A DNA stretch of 64,000 nt from Parvibaculaceae bacterium (GCA_029209985.1 JARGNZ010000011.1:1-64000), one strand, 5' to 3'; shown: positions 9,252 through 19,114, numbered from the stretch's first letter. Notes: generated from the sequence alone by a model not told the origin. Numbers and translations are program-made.

Positions 9252-10030
9252 TGACACCCACCGCACCTGCCAGCATGTTGATCACCGGAGCCGCGCAACG
9301 CATTGGGCGCGTGCTCGCCCTGCACTTTGCCCGTGCAGGCTGGGAAATTGGCATCCACTACAATACATCGAAGGCCGCCGCCGAAAGCTTGAAAGCAGAA
9401 ATTGAAGCGCTGGGGTCAAGCGCCGTGCTCTTTTCAGCAGATTTGAGCAATGACACAAACCTCACCCGGCTGGCGGACCAAGCACCGGAAAAGCTGAAAA
9501 ACTTTACCTGCCTCATCAACAACGCCTCTTTGTTTGAGGAGGATGACCTTGAAAGCCTGACCCCCCAAACGTGGGACAAGCACATCAACGCCAACCTTAA
9601 AGCGCCAGCCTTTTTATCCCAGGCCTTGGCAAGCCACCTCAAGGCAGGCACCGACACAGCCGCCCCAGGCAATATCATCAACATCATCGACCAACGGGTG
9701 TGGCGACTAACCCCCCGCTTTCTCTCCTATACGGTGAGTAAAGCCGGATTGTGGACCCTGACGCAAACTCTCGCGCAAGCTTTGGCCCCCTCCATTCGCG
9801 TCAATGCCATTGGTCCCGGCCCCACATTGCAGAATAGCCGACAGGAAACCGAAGATTTCGCCCGTCAGTGCCAAAATATATTGCTGCAACGAAGCACCAA
9901 CCCGCAAGAAATTGCAGAGGCTATAAGCTTTATGCTTGCAGCTCCGGCCATGACCGGGCAAATGATAGCTCTCGATGGGGGGCAACATCTTGCGTGGGAA
10001 ACACCAGATGTTGCGGGAATACCTGAATAG
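9251..10030 (+). CDS. SDR family, pteridine reductase/FolM-like oxidoreductase
   Basis: 259 residues. The cofactor loop is TGAAQRIG, in which the second Gly of the classical TGxxxGxG is replaced by Arg, a hallmark of PTR1/FolM pteridine reductases. NNAS, YTVSK (Tyr-x3-Lys) and GPGPTLQ follow as expected. folB directly downstream supports a role in dihydrofolate/dihydromonapterin reduction or folate metabolism. It overlaps the antiporter stop by one base. The alternative is an SDR of unrelated substrate. Confidence 0.8.
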   Translation: MTPTAPASMLITGAAQRIGRVLALHFARAGWEIGIHYNTSKAAAESLKAEIEALGSSAVLFSADLSNDTNLTRLADQAPEKLKNFTCLINNASLFEEDDLESLTPQTWDKHINANLKAPAFLSQALASHLKAGTDTAAPGNIINIIDQRVWRLTPRFLSYTVSKAGLWTLTQTLAQALAPSIRVNAIGPGPTLQNSRQETEDFARQCQNILLQRSTNPQEIAEAISFMLAAPAMTGQMIALDGGQHLAWETPDVAGIPE

Positions 10031-10101
10031 TTGTTTTACTCCATTGGCCGGTGCCCCAAGGCCTGACCAATCGCTGTATTAAAGTCCAAGAAGGACCGAC
10101 C

Positions 10102-10539
10102 GTGACCCAATCCAAAACCAGTCAGACCCAAACCAACGACCTAAACAGCAGCGTAACCCCCTTACGCATTGCCGATGAGGCCCGCTCGGTGCGCCACGTC
10201 TTCATCCGCGATCTCGTATTGGACATGGAAATTGGTGTCTATGAGACAGAATTGGATTTGCAACAGCCCGTGCGCTTCAACGTGGACCTGACCGTTTCTG
10301 AAAGCCCCCACGGCGATGACTACGCCAATGTTGTTTGCTACGATCAAGTGGTTCAGCAGATCAAAGCTTTATTGATTGAGGGCCGCGTAAACCTCGTCGA
10401 AACACTCGCCGAAATGATTGCAGGTAAATGCTTGGAAGATGAGCGTGTTTTAGCCGCTCGTATCCGCGTAGAAAAATTAGCAGCCATTCCAGAAGCCGCC
10501 GCTGTTGGGGTGGAAATTGAACGCCGCCGCCCGCAATAA
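10102..10539 (+). CDS. folB: Dihydroneopterin aldolase
   Basis: 145 residues. FolB converts 7,8-dihydroneopterin to 6-hydroxymethyl-dihydropterin in folate synthesis. Visible motifs are FIRDLVLDMEIGVYETEL near the start, the Asp/Tyr region NVVCYDQVV, and the active-site stretch NLVETLAEMIA. I choose the GTG at 10102 because AAGGA lies 6 bases upstream; the frame extends to a GTG at 10051 without such a site. It follows the FolM-like gene closely, consistent with a small folate operon. Confidence 0.9.
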   Translation: MTQSKTSQTQTNDLNSSVTPLRIADEARSVRHVFIRDLVLDMEIGVYETELDLQQPVRFNVDLTVSESPHGDDYANVVCYDQVVQQIKALLIEGRVNLVETLAEMIAGKCLEDERVLAARIRVEKLAAIPEAAAVGVEIERRRPQ

Positions 10540-11088
10540 AGCGCAAGAATTTCCAAAATCCCGTCACACAAACCGTCCTAAAAACGGTAAGTCCTTATGA
10601 CCATTGGTTTCTTTCCCAAGACTCAGGGCTGGAATTTTTACGCGCCCTATTTTCGCCCCGTCAAGGCCTTTGTGCACATGAGCCCCCGAAACAAAATTAA
10701 CCATGTTTTTCCAAGCTTTCTAAGCCTGAACTACATTTCACAATACTGTTACAAGGAAAACCATAACAAAAACAATAGGTTATAACATTAACCACAAAGC
10801 CCCGAATATGCTGAGAATTAACCAAATCCAGCACCCGCCTAGACTTCCTACTTTTTTACACACACTTATCCACAGGGGTGTAGGGGATGACTTGAAGTCG
10901 TAATAGCTATTCATTTCTAATAATGACACGGCTGTAAAATGAATACTCAACAACAGATTTTTCATTTCAAAATGATGACCAAGTTAAACCCGCGACAACG
11001 CTTTACGTGCCTCCTCTAGACGTGCCTCCCCTAGTAAGCGAGCAGGCGGCGACTATATACCACCCACCCACTCCTATATACTTGGCCT
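10540..11088 (+). other. AT-rich intergenic region with one perfect DnaA box
   Basis: There is no convincing gene in this 549-base gap. It contains a perfect DnaA-box consensus TTATCCACA at 10866-10874 and a one-mismatch copy TTAACCACA at 10788-10796, plus a short weak hairpin after folB (ACCGT/ACGGT, 10572-10588). Two boxes are too few to call an origin, and no origin-linked gene (dnaA, parAB, gidA, hemE) is adjacent. Confidence 0.4.
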
Positions 11089-13029
11089 ATGACCTCAGAC
11101 GACTCACCACATTCTGCCCCTTCTGCGTCAACGCCGCTCTCAACAGGACCGGAATTGATCGCCGAAAAAGTACGCACCCTCCCCGATAGCCCCGGCGTCT
11201 ATCGGATGATGGATGCTGCCGGAGAGGTGCTTTACGTCGGCAAAGCCCGTAGCCTCAAAAAGCGTGTCGCCAATTACACAAAAATCAACGGCCAATCGAA
11301 CCGCATCGCCCGTATGATTATGAACACTGCCGCCATGGAGTTCATCACAACGGCGACCGAAACCGACGCGCTGTTGCTTGAAGCCAATCTCATCAAACGC
11401 CTCAAGCCCCGCTACAATGTATTGCTGCGTGACGACAAGTCATTTCCCTATATTTTACTACGGGCAGACCATGAGTATCCTCAGGTTCTCAAACACCGAG
11501 GGAGCCGCAATAAGGATGGCACCTACTTTGGTCCCTTTGCCTCTGCGGGATCGGTCACACGCACCCTCAACGCCTTGCAAAAGGCATTTCTATTGCGCTC
11601 ATGTTCCGATTCCGTTTTTGAAAACCGCACCCGCCCCTGCTTACTGTTTCAAATCAAACGCTGTGCCGCTCCCTGCACAGATGAAATCAACAAAGCTGAT
11701 TATCTGGAACTGGTGAGCGAAGCGCGGGATTTCTTGCAAGGCAATTCGCGCAAGACCCAAGAAGACCTTGTAGGCCAAATGCAACAAGCTGCCGACGCCA
11801 TGGACTTTGAACGGGCCGCGATTTACCGCGACCGGATCCGTGCGCTGACACAAATTCAATCCCATCAGGGCATCAACCCCCAAGGGGTTTCAGAGGCAGA
11901 CGTTTTTGCGCTCTCTGAAGACAAAGGCCAAACCTGCATTCAAGTCTTTTTCTTTCGCTCTGGCCAAAACTGGGGCAACAAAGCCTACTTCCCCCGCCAC
12001 GATAAAGAAATTAGCGCCGACGAAGTCCTCGATGCCTTTTTGGCGCAATTCTATGATGACCGCCCCCCACCGGCCCTCATCTTAATCAACCAAGATGTGC
12101 CGGGCCGTATGCTCTTGGCCCAAGCCCTCTCTTTGCGGGCGGAGCGCAAAGTAACCGTGAGCGTGCCGCAACGCGGTGAAAAACGGGAACTGGTAGAACA
12201 CGCTGCCACCAATGCGAAAGACGCCTTGGGGCGACGCATGGCAGAAAGCAGCACCCAACGCAAAATCATGGAAGAGATGGCCGAGATATTCGCTCTTGAG
12301 GCCCCACCTAAGCGCATTGAGGTCTATGATAACAGCCACATACAGGGCACCCATGCCGTGGGTGGTATGATCGTGGCTGGTCCTGAAGGTTTTCTAAAAA
12401 ACCAATATCGAAAATTCAACATCAAGGACAAAACAACCGAGCCGGGCGATGATTACGCGATGATGCGCGAAGTGCTGACCCGTCGTTTCTCGCGACTATT
12501 GAAAGAAAATGGCACCCGCTCTGACGGAGACATCGACCTCAAGGATGCCAGCCGCCCCCCACAATGGCCCGATGTTATTTTAATTGATGGCGGCCCCGGC
12601 CAATTATCCATCACAAAAGAAGTGATGAATGATTTGGGCATAGACGATGTCACCATCATCTCTATTGCCAAAGGGCCAGATCGCAATGCCGGACGCGAGC
12701 ATTTTCACATGCCCGGCCGCGCGCCCTTCATGCTGGAAGACCGCTCGCCGGTTTTATACTACTTGCAACGCCTGCGGGATGAAGCCCACCGCTTCGCCAT
12801 TGGCACCCACCGGGCCAAGCGGTCAAAAGCCATCGTCAGCAATCCTCTAGATGAAGTGCCCGGCATTGGCCCCAGCCGCAAACGCGCCCTGCTCCAACAT
12901 TTCGGGTCCGCTGCCGCTGTCGCCCGCGCGGGCCAAACCGATTTGGAAAATGTCGAGGGCATCAGTCATAAAGTCGCCAAACAACTTTATGACTTCTTTC
13001 ACGGCAACCCTGAGCAAAACCAGCGTTAG
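11089..13029 (+). CDS. uvrC: Excinuclease ABC subunit C (dual incision nuclease)
   Basis: 646 residues. The N-terminal GIY-YIG nuclease ([20 protein letters not shown]) makes the 3' incision. Four cysteines, in [15 protein letters not shown] and KRCAAPC, match those reported to bind an iron-sulfur cluster in E. coli UvrC. A UVR motif ([19 protein letters not shown]) contacts UvrB. The RNase H-like domain ([10 protein letters not shown]...[11 protein letters not shown]) makes the 5' incision, and C-terminal helix-hairpin-helices ([18 protein letters not shown]) bind DNA. Confidence 0.98.
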   Translation: MTSDDSPHSAPSASTPLSTGPELIAEKVRTLPDSPGVYRMMDAAGEVLYVGKARSLKKRVANYTKINGQSNRIARMIMNTAAMEFITTATETDALLLEANLIKRLKPRYNVLLRDDKSFPYILLRADHEYPQVLKHRGSRNKDGTYFGPFASAGSVTRTLNALQKAFLLRSCSDSVFENRTRPCLLFQIKRCAAPCTDEINKADYLELVSEARDFLQGNSRKTQEDLVGQMQQAADAMDFERAAIYRDRIRALTQIQSHQGINPQGVSEADVFALSEDKGQTCIQVFFFRSGQNWGNKAYFPRHDKEISADEVLDAFLAQFYDDRPPPALILINQDVPGRMLLAQALSLRAERKVTVSVPQRGEKRELVEHAATNAKDALGRRMAESSTQRKIMEEMAEIFALEAPPKRIEVYDNSHIQGTHAVGGMIVAGPEGFLKNQYRKFNIKDKTTEPGDDYAMMREVLTRRFSRLLKENGTRSDGDIDLKDASRPPQWPDVILIDGGPGQLSITKEVMNDLGIDDVTIISIAKGPDRNAGREHFHMPGRAPFMLEDRSPVLYYLQRLRDEAHRFAIGTHRAKRSKAIVSNPLDEVPGIGPSRKRALLQHFGSAAAVARAGQTDLENVEGISHKVAKQLYDFFHGNPEQNQR

Positions 13030-13197
13030 GGCGCATTTCACGAGCAAATCTCAGGGGCAGACTTAAAGCCCCATCCACGAAAATTTGTTCTGAAAGTCAC
13101 ACATAAGCCCCTTTCTCATGATAAGTTGACCAGCATTCACCCAAGCACCCACCCTCAGGCAGACGCGTTTCGTCTATCTAACTGCCTGACAAGAGAG

Positions 13198-13848
13198 ATG
13201 CAGAAGCCGATGATTACCAGCCTGCCAAACCTACTCACTTATCTCCGCATTATTATGGTGCCGGCCTTGGTCGCAACATTCTACATGGAGGGTGATAATG
13301 CCCATTGGGCGGCATTGGCGCTGTTCACGGTTGCCTCTGTAACAGACTATTTTGATGGGTATTTGGCACGCGCGTGGGAACAACAGTCGAACTTAGGCCG
13401 CATGTTAGACCCGATTGCCGATAAGCTTCTTGTCTCTGCAGCCCTGTTGATGTTGGTGGCCAATGGCACGATTGGATGGGGCTCTGTGCCTGCGGCCGTG
13501 GTGATTTTGAGCCGAGAAATTCTAGTCTCCGGCTTGCGGGAATATTTGGCGGAACTACGCGTCAGCGTGCCTGTGTCAAACCTCGCAAAATGGAAAACCG
13601 CCATTCAAATGATCTCTTTAGGCTTTTTGCTGGCAGGCCCTGCGGGCGACCAAGTCCTGCCCCACAACACTCAAATTGGGATTGTGCTGCTCTGGATTGC
13701 CGCCATGCTGACCCTCTACACCGGATATGATTACATGGTTGCGGGCCTACGCCACATCATTGATGAAGATATACAAATTCAGAAAGACCAAGACGAGCAG
13801 AAGCAAGAGAACCAAACCGCCTCTAACCAAGGAGACGGCACTCAATGA
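13198..13848 (+). CDS. pgsA: CDP-diacylglycerol-glycerol-3-phosphate 3-phosphatidyltransferase
   Basis: 216 residues. The CDP-alcohol phosphatidyltransferase signature is complete: D-x2-DG-x2-AR-x8-G-x3-D-x3-D, beginning DYFDGYLAR and ending GRMLDPIADK. Several membrane spans surround it. It makes phosphatidylglycerophosphate at the inner membrane. The ATG at 13198 (or 13210, MITSLPNLLTYLR) is more likely than the TTG at 13126. The tail is charged and Gln-rich. Its TGA overlaps the moaD start (ATGA), so pgsA-moaD-moaE are translationally coupled. Confidence 0.93.
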   Translation: MQKPMITSLPNLLTYLRIIMVPALVATFYMEGDNAHWAALALFTVASVTDYFDGYLARAWEQQSNLGRMLDPIADKLLVSAALLMLVANGTIGWGSVPAAVVILSREILVSGLREYLAELRVSVPVSNLAKWKTAIQMISLGFLLAGPAGDQVLPHNTQIGIVLLWIAAMLTLYTGYDYMVAGLRHIIDEDIQIQKDQDEQKQENQTASNQGDGTQ

Positions 13849-14096
13849 AATTGCTCTATTTTGCATGGCTGCGCGAACGCATTGGCGTACCTGAAGAAGA
13901 AAGAGACTTGCCCGCGTCTGTCACTACCGCTCATGAGTTGATCGATTATCTGAGTGCACAAGGCAGCGCCTATCAAGCCGCGTTTGCCGACCGGGAGCTG
14001 ATTAAAGTCGCGATCGACCAAGAACATGCCGCCCTAACGGCCTCTGTTGTGGGTGCCCATGAGGTCGCCTTTTTTCCTCCCGTCACAGGAGGCTAA
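13845..14096 (+). CDS. moaD: Molybdopterin synthase sulfur carrier subunit
   Basis: 83 residues, a ubiquitin-like fold starting MKLLYFAWLRERIG and ending PPVTGG. The terminal Gly-Gly is adenylated and thiocarboxylated to donate sulfur to precursor Z in molybdenum-cofactor synthesis. It overlaps pgsA by 4 bases and is 3 bases ahead of moaE, its catalytic partner. Confidence 0.95.
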   Translation: MKLLYFAWLRERIGVPEEERDLPASVTTAHELIDYLSAQGSAYQAAFADRELIKVAIDQEHAALTASVVGAHEVAFFPPVTGG

Positions 14097-14099
14097 GCC

Positions 14100-14561
14100 A
14101 TGGTGCGCGTAGAAGAAGATGATTTTGACCTCAGCACCGAAGTTAAAAAGATAACCGACGGACGCACGGACATTGGCGCGGTCGTGAGCTTTACCGGGTT
14201 GGTGCGCGACTTTCAAAACAACGCGGACACACCTAAGCCGGACCAAGGGCAGATGACCCTAGAGCATTATCCCGGCATGACAGAAAAACAATTAGAGCAG
14301 ATTGAAGCAGAGGCCCACAAACGCTGGCCCCTAAGCGCAAGTCTAATCATCCACCGCTTTGGCACGCTGAACCCCGGCGACCAAATCGTCTTAGTGCTCA
14401 CCGCCTCCCCCCACCGCCAAGCAGCTTTTGAAGCTGCAATGTTTCTAATGGACTGGCTCAAAACAAAGGCCCCGTTCTGGAAAAAAGAAACGGGGCCCGA
14501 GGGGGAAGCGTGGGTTGCAGCAAAATCAGATGACGATGCCGCAGCCGATAAATGGTCGTAA
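14100..14561 (+). CDS. moaE: Molybdopterin synthase catalytic subunit
   Basis: 153 residues. GAVVSFTGLVRDF, the LEHYPGMTEKQLEQI segment, IIHRFGTLNPGDQIVLV and the end KTKAPFWKKETGPEGEAWV are MoaE signatures. The Lys residues in the last motif include the catalytic pair. It forms a heterotetramer with MoaD to convert precursor Z to molybdopterin. Convergent with ilvE, 9 bases away. Confidence 0.96.
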   Translation: MVRVEEDDFDLSTEVKKITDGRTDIGAVVSFTGLVRDFQNNADTPKPDQGQMTLEHYPGMTEKQLEQIEAEAHKRWPLSASLIIHRFGTLNPGDQIVLVLTASPHRQAAFEAAMFLMDWLKTKAPFWKKETGPEGEAWVAAKSDDDAAADKWS

Positions 14562-14570
14562 GCGCAAGCC

Positions 14571-15458
14571 TTACGCACCTGCCTTTTTAGGCTGCACTTC
14601 AGCCATATAATCATCCATCAAAACTTGTGTGATTTCACCGGGCACAAATTTATGGGGACCAATCTCGCCAACCGCTGTCACTTCAGCCGCTGAACCTGTG
14701 ATAAAGCACTCAGAAAAATCATCTAATTCTTCAGGCAGAATATGGCGCTCAACCACCTCATAGCCCCGCTTCTTGGCCAAGCCAATAACAGTGCGCCGGG
14801 TGATCCCATCAAGGAAACAATCCGGTGTTGGCGTATGAATGACCCCGTCTTTGACAAAGAAGATATTGGCGCCGGTCGCCTCAGCAACATACCCGCGATA
14901 ATCAAACATCAGCGCATCAGCGTAGCCTTTAGCTTCTGCTGCATGTTTAGAGATCGTGCAAATCATATAAAGCCCCGCCGCTTTACTTTTGCACGGAATG
15001 GTTTCCGGTGACGGTCGTTTATATTCCGCAATATCCATGCGAATGCCTTTAAGGCGCTGCTCAGGATCGAAATAAGAAGGCCATTCCCAAGCCGCAATCG
15101 CAACATTGATCCGATTGTTCTGCGCAGACACACCCATCATCTCACTACCGCGCCACGCAATCGGGCGCACATAGCCATCTACAAGACCTGCATCTTCAAC
15201 AGCTTCAATACAAGCGGCATTAATTTCTTCAACGGTATAGGGAATTTTGAAGCCCAAAATTTCAGCCGATTCAAACAAACGCTCCGTATGTTCGTTCAGT
15301 TTGAAGATCTCGCCTCCATAGACACGTTCCCCTTCAAATACCGAGCTGGCATAATGCAAGCCGTGCGTAAGCACATGGATTTTGGCCTCTTTCCAGGGAA
15401 TGAGTTCACCATTAAACCAAATAGAACCGTCTCGTTGATCAAAAGGGATATCCGCCAT
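14571..15458 (-). CDS. ilvE: Branched-chain amino acid aminotransferase
   Basis: 295 residues, fold type IV PLP enzyme. SIWFNGELIPWKEAKIHVLTHGLHYASSVFEG is the N-terminal signature (in two stretches); the Lys of CKSKAAGLYM is the Schiff-base lysine; EATGANIFFVKDG and TGSAAEVTAVGEI complete the family pattern. It catalyses the last step of Val/Leu/Ile synthesis. Divergent from the MarR-type regulator, an arrangement also met in other Alphaproteobacteria. Confidence 0.95.
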   Translation of the reverse strand: MADIPFDQRDGSIWFNGELIPWKEAKIHVLTHGLHYASSVFEGERVYGGEIFKLNEHTERLFESAEILGFKIPYTVEEINAACIEAVEDAGLVDGYVRPIAWRGSEMMGVSAQNNRINVAIAAWEWPSYFDPEQRLKGIRMDIAEYKRPSPETIPCKSKAAGLYMICTISKHAAEAKGYADALMFDYRGYVAEATGANIFFVKDGVIHTPTPDCFLDGITRRTVIGLAKKRGYEVVERHILPEELDDFSECFITGSAAEVTAVGEIGPHKFVPGEITQVLMDDYMAEVQPKKAGA

Positions 15459-15665
15459 GGGACTAATCCTGTTTCCTTGTCCGCAAAGTGGGTAGACTAT
15501 GCGAAAGCAAATTGGGTTACGTCAAAATGCAGAAAGGCCTAGAGTTGGGACAATTTAGAAAATGAGAGTAAAATGTGCCACTGAAAGCATTTCCGCGCCG
15601 CCTGTTTTGCATTTATGTCTTATCAGGCGCGACTTTTGTAACATTCAAGACAAAGATATGTCAAC

Positions 15666-16268
15666 ATGACTGACATAAAATTAGCTGAAAAACAGGTTTT
15701 TGTGCAGAACTCTGCGCTTCGTGATGCTGCAAAAACAGCTTTAATGGAAGCTGTTGCGTCAAAAATGGCCGCCCCAAACAAAAAAGAAGCCCAGCACGAC
15801 CCTCTAAACGAGGTGATTGAGCTGCTCTTTTTTGCTTATCGAGATTTCACAAGCGACCCGGATGCGATTCTGGCCGATTACGACTTTGGCCGCGCACACC
15901 ACAGAGTGATTCACTTTGTCGGCCGCCACCCCGGCATCACCGTCGCCCAATTGCTGGCCATTCTCGGCATTACCAAACAAAGCCTTGCCCGTGTGTTGAA
16001 GCAATTGGTTGAAGAAGAATATGTCATCCAAAAAACCGGCACCCGCGACCGCCGCCAGCGCTTACTGCATTTAAGCAATAAAGGCGAACAACTAGAGCGC
16101 CGCTTGTCTGAGCCTCAGCGCAAACGCGTATCCAAAGCCCTCAACCAAGCAGGCCCGGAAGCCATCGACACCTTTCGCAAAACACTGCTGGCGCTCATCA
16201 ATCAAGAAGATCAAGCAACCGTCGAAAAATTGACCGGCAAAGGATCGACAAAGGGGGAAACCTCTTGA
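15666..16268 (+). CDS. MarR family regulator (PetP-like)
   Basis: 200 residues with a MarR winged helix: RAHHRVIHFVGRHPGITVAQL, ILGITKQSLARVLKQLVEE (recognition helix), then the wing TGTRDRRQRLLHLSNKG. Its pairing with an OmpR-type regulator whose start overlaps its stop matches the petP-petR pair of Rhodobacter, where both genes are needed for cytochrome bc1 expression. The petABC operon is in this window but about 26 kb away, so the functional link is an inference. Confidence 0.85.
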   Translation: MTDIKLAEKQVFVQNSALRDAAKTALMEAVASKMAAPNKKEAQHDPLNEVIELLFFAYRDFTSDPDAILADYDFGRAHHRVIHFVGRHPGITVAQLLAILGITKQSLARVLKQLVEEEYVIQKTGTRDRRQRLLHLSNKGEQLERRLSEPQRKRVSKALNQAGPEAIDTFRKTLLALINQEDQATVEKLTGKGSTKGETS

Positions 16269-16999
16269 GCATAACGACCAGCCCGGCCCAAGCGCCCCAA
16301 CGGGACCTTCTCGATGAAGAAACCCCTCACCTCCTCATTATCGATGATGATCGCCGCATCCGTGAATTGCTCAAGCGTTACTTGAGCGATAATGGCTACC
16401 GCGTCTCCACCGCCGAAAGCGCCAGTGATGCCCGCGAAAAATTACGCAGCCTGACGTTTGATCTATTGGTGCTCGACGTCATGATGCCCGGCGAAACAGG
16501 CTTCGAGCTGACCCGCGACTTACGCCGAAGGTCTGATGTGCCTGTACTCTTGTTGACCGCTCTGGCTGAAACAGAAGAACGCATCGAGGGGCTGGAAACG
16601 GGCGCGGATGATTATTTATCCAAGCCATTCGAGCCAAAAGAATTACTCCTGCGTATTCGCATGATCTTAAAACGGTTCCGCACGTCACAACCCGTTGAAA
16701 CAACCGGCGGGGAAATCACTTTCGGACCATGCCGATTGGATGCAAAAAATGGTCGCCTATGGCGCGATGACGAACCGGTACGCCTGACCGACCGCGAGCT
16801 GCAATTACTCACGCTGTTTGCCAATCGCCCCGGTCAAATTTTCTCTCGCGACGACATCCGTGAAGATGAGCAAGCAGGCGGCGAGCGTGCAGTGGATGTG
16901 CAAATCAATCGCTTGCGCCGCAAAATTGAACGCGACCCCAAGAACCCTCTCTACCTCCAAACCGTGCGCGGCGCAGGCTACGTATTCAAGCCGGATTGA
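16265..16999 (+). CDS. OmpR family response regulator (PetR-like)
   Basis: 244 residues. Receiver domain: acidic IDDDRR, phospho-acceptor Asp71 in LVLDVMMPG, and Lys in YLSKPFEP. The C-terminal OmpR winged helix ends VQINRLRRKIERDPKNPLYLQTVRGAGYVF (in pieces). The start is TTG at 16265, overlapping the upstream stop as TTGA, with AAGGGGGAA just ahead; no better start exists before the receiver domain. The kinase gene follows after 10 bases. Confidence 0.92.
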   Translation: MSITTSPAQAPQRDLLDEETPHLLIIDDDRRIRELLKRYLSDNGYRVSTAESASDAREKLRSLTFDLLVLDVMMPGETGFELTRDLRRRSDVPVLLLTALAETEERIEGLETGADDYLSKPFEPKELLLRIRMILKRFRTSQPVETTGGEITFGPCRLDAKNGRLWRDDEPVRLTDRELQLLTLFANRPGQIFSRDDIREDEQAGGERAVDVQINRLRRKIERDPKNPLYLQTVRGAGYVFKPD

Positions 17000-17009
17000 G
17001 ACCGACCCC

Positions 17010-18494
17010 ATGAATAAAACGCCCCCCACCCAGACGCCCGCGCCAACTGCAGACAACACAAAGCGCCCAACAGACAGGGCTTCCTCAAGCACGTCTCCTC
17101 GCCCAAAACCCCTATGGGCACGCCGTTTCAGGGAAATTAAAAAGCTGGTCAGCTTACCTTTTATTTGGCTCAAGCCTTACCTGCCCGAGGGTCTTTTTGG
17201 CCGTTCATTGCTCATTATCGTCACCCCCATGGTGCTGCTGCAAATGGTGGTGACATATGTTTTTCTGGAGCGCCATTGGGAACTTGTCACCAACAAGCTC
17301 TCCACCGAGGTCGCCCGAGAAATTTCATTTATCATTGATATATATGAAACCTATCCCGGCCCGCCGGATGCCCCGATTTTGACCGAAACCGTTAAAAACA
17401 CTTTGCAAATGCCGATCCGCTTTGCCCCCGGCGATACATTGCCCACAGAGCAAGCCCCCACAAGTTACATCTTGTTGGAAGGCACCCTTGAACATGAGCT
17501 TCAAACACGCCTCGGCAAACCATTCTGGATTGACGCCACGACAAAAGACTACGTCGATATTCGCGTGGGCATTGAAGGCGGCGTCTTACATTTACGCCCA
17601 AACAGAGGACGTGTGTACGCCAGCAATTGGCACATTTTCCTTGTCTGGATGATGGCCGCCTCTTTCATTCTGGTCACGGTCGCCGTGCTCTTCTTACGCA
17701 ATCAAATTCGGCCCATCCAACGCTTAGCCACCGCTGCCGAACACTTTGGCCTTGGCAGAGAAGTAGAAACCTTCAAACCTGTCGGTGCCTCTGAAGTGCG
17801 CCGCGCCTCCCTCGCCTTCTTGCAAATGCGCGACCGCCTGACACGTCAAATTGAACAACGCACAACCATGCTGGCCGGTGTGAGCCATGACCTACGCACA
17901 CCGCTCACCCGCTTCAAATTGCAACTGGCCATGCTGGGCGAAAGCCCTGAAATCGAAGAACTGCGCACAGATGTTTCTGAAATGGAACACATGCTGGAAG
18001 ACTATTTAGCTTTCGCAAAAGGCGACCAAGGCGAGCCAACCTTGCCCTCAGATTTGAAATTTGTTTTGGAAGAAATCTGCACGGCCGCCGATCGCCACAA
18101 CGCCTCATCTGGCAAGCCAAGCCAAATCCAATTACATCTGATGGGCGATCTGATTATTCCGGTACGCCGCAACGCCATGAAACGCTGCCTGACCAACCTC
18201 ATCAGCAATGGCTGCAAATACGCCGATCGGGTGACAGTCAGCACCGAGCGCGACGAGCACCTCATCACAGTTCACATTGATGATGATGGGAAGGGTATTC
18301 CAGCCGAAAAGCTTGAAGATGTGTTCCGGCCTTTCCTGCGTCTCGATGAAGCCCGCAATTTGGACGAAGGCGGGTCCGGTCTCGGCCTTGCCATCGCCCG
18401 CGACATCGCCAGAAGCCATGGGGGGGAAATTTTTCTCAGCCAAAGCCCAAGCGGCGGTTTGCGCGCAACACTCACACTACCCGTCTCAATATAA
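17010..18494 (+). CDS. EnvZ-like sensor histidine kinase
   Basis: 494 residues. A proline/serine-rich cytoplasmic N-tail precedes TM1 (about 66-86), a periplasmic segment of roughly 120 residues, TM2 (about 210-229) and a HAMP linker. The HisKA box VSHDLRTPLTR carries phospho-acceptor His293. The ATPase domain has the N box (NLISNGCKYA), G1 (DDDGKGIP) and G2 (GGSGLGLAIA). The ATG at 17010 follows the response-regulator stop; the longer frame back to 16818 overlaps that gene and is rejected. It is the cognate kinase of the regulator upstream; signal unknown. Confidence 0.92.
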   Translation: MNKTPPTQTPAPTADNTKRPTDRASSSTSPRPKPLWARRFREIKKLVSLPFIWLKPYLPEGLFGRSLLIIVTPMVLLQMVVTYVFLERHWELVTNKLSTEVAREISFIIDIYETYPGPPDAPILTETVKNTLQMPIRFAPGDTLPTEQAPTSYILLEGTLEHELQTRLGKPFWIDATTKDYVDIRVGIEGGVLHLRPNRGRVYASNWHIFLVWMMAASFILVTVAVLFLRNQIRPIQRLATAAEHFGLGREVETFKPVGASEVRRASLAFLQMRDRLTRQIEQRTTMLAGVSHDLRTPLTRFKLQLAMLGESPEIEELRTDVSEMEHMLEDYLAFAKGDQGEPTLPSDLKFVLEEICTAADRHNASSGKPSQIQLHLMGDLIIPVRRNAMKRCLTNLISNGCKYADRVTVSTERDEHLITVHIDDDGKGIPAEKLEDVFRPFLRLDEARNLDEGGSGLGLAIARDIARSHGGEIFLSQSPSGGLRATLTLPVSI

Positions 18495-18529
18495 CGCGAG
18501 CCATAAGATGAGTGGTAAGAGAGCGATGA

Positions 18530-19114
18530 TTAAAACGGCAAATATTTTTGACCGCGCTTCATCCACTTTTCCCCTTTCGCCAATCGTTGGTCTAGCAGCG
18601 CCATGGTTTGTGGCATATCCGGCCCCTCTTTAAGCCAAGTGCGAAAACACTCTGCCCAAATAGCGGCCAATCCGTGCAACCGCGCCAAGCCAGAAAAGCC
18701 CCGCGTTCCTAATCCCGCTGCATCCAGCAACCAACGCAGGCTTTGCATTTCATTATGCGCCCACCCCACCAATGCACCTGGGTCTTGCAGCAAGTCTTCG
18801 GAAATAACTTCCAGCGTATATTTATAAGGCTCCATCACTTCAAACCGGGTCATCAAGACATCAAACAACCGATCCCGCGCTGGCTCCCCCTCTAAATCTT
18901 CTAATTCAATTTCTTTAAGGGTCGCCGCATCCAACCGCTTTTGAAGCCCCCATAAAATATCATTCTTACGGCGGAAAGCATCATGTAGCTGATCAAGGGA
19001 AACCTCTGAGACCTGCGCAAGCTCAGACAGGGAGAGATCAAGCCACCCCTTTTCTGCGATCAGCCCCACGGCAACATCGAGAATTTTTTCTTTGCGAGCC
19101 TTACGCGCAGCCAT
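18530..19114 (-). CDS. TetR-like helix-turn-helix protein
   Basis: 194 residues. ARKARKEKILDVAVGLIAEKGWLDLSLSELAQVSEVSLDQLHDAFRRKNDIL is a TetR-type DNA-binding domain (quoted here only by its ends: ARKARKEK to RRKNDIL). The remainder is helical, with WLLDAAGLGTRGFSGLARLHG resembling the COQ9/TetR-like C-terminal part. The ATG at 19114 is taken instead of the TTG at 19126. Convergent with the kinase gene. It could be a regulator or a COQ9-type lipid-binding protein; the HTH is clearer than the rest. Confidence 0.7.
   Translation of the reverse strand: MAARKARKEKILDVAVGLIAEKGWLDLSLSELAQVSEVSLDQLHDAFRRKNDILWGLQKRLDAATLKEIELEDLEGEPARDRLFDVLMTRFEVMEPYKYTLEVISEDLLQDPGALVGWAHNEMQSLRWLLDAAGLGTRGFSGLARLHGLAAIWAECFRTWLKEGPDMPQTMALLDQRLAKGEKWMKRGQKYLPF

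Noticed and set aside
10597-10785. 62-residue ORF after folB
   Set aside because: Composition like non-coding AT-rich DNA, no ribosome-binding site, no similarity to known proteins.
10540-11088. Replication origin
   Set aside because: Only one perfect and one imperfect DnaA box; no origin-linked genes.
14557-14575. 6-bp hairpin between moaE and ilvE
   Set aside because: Short stem with no T-tract; could be a weak shared terminator but not strong enough to list.
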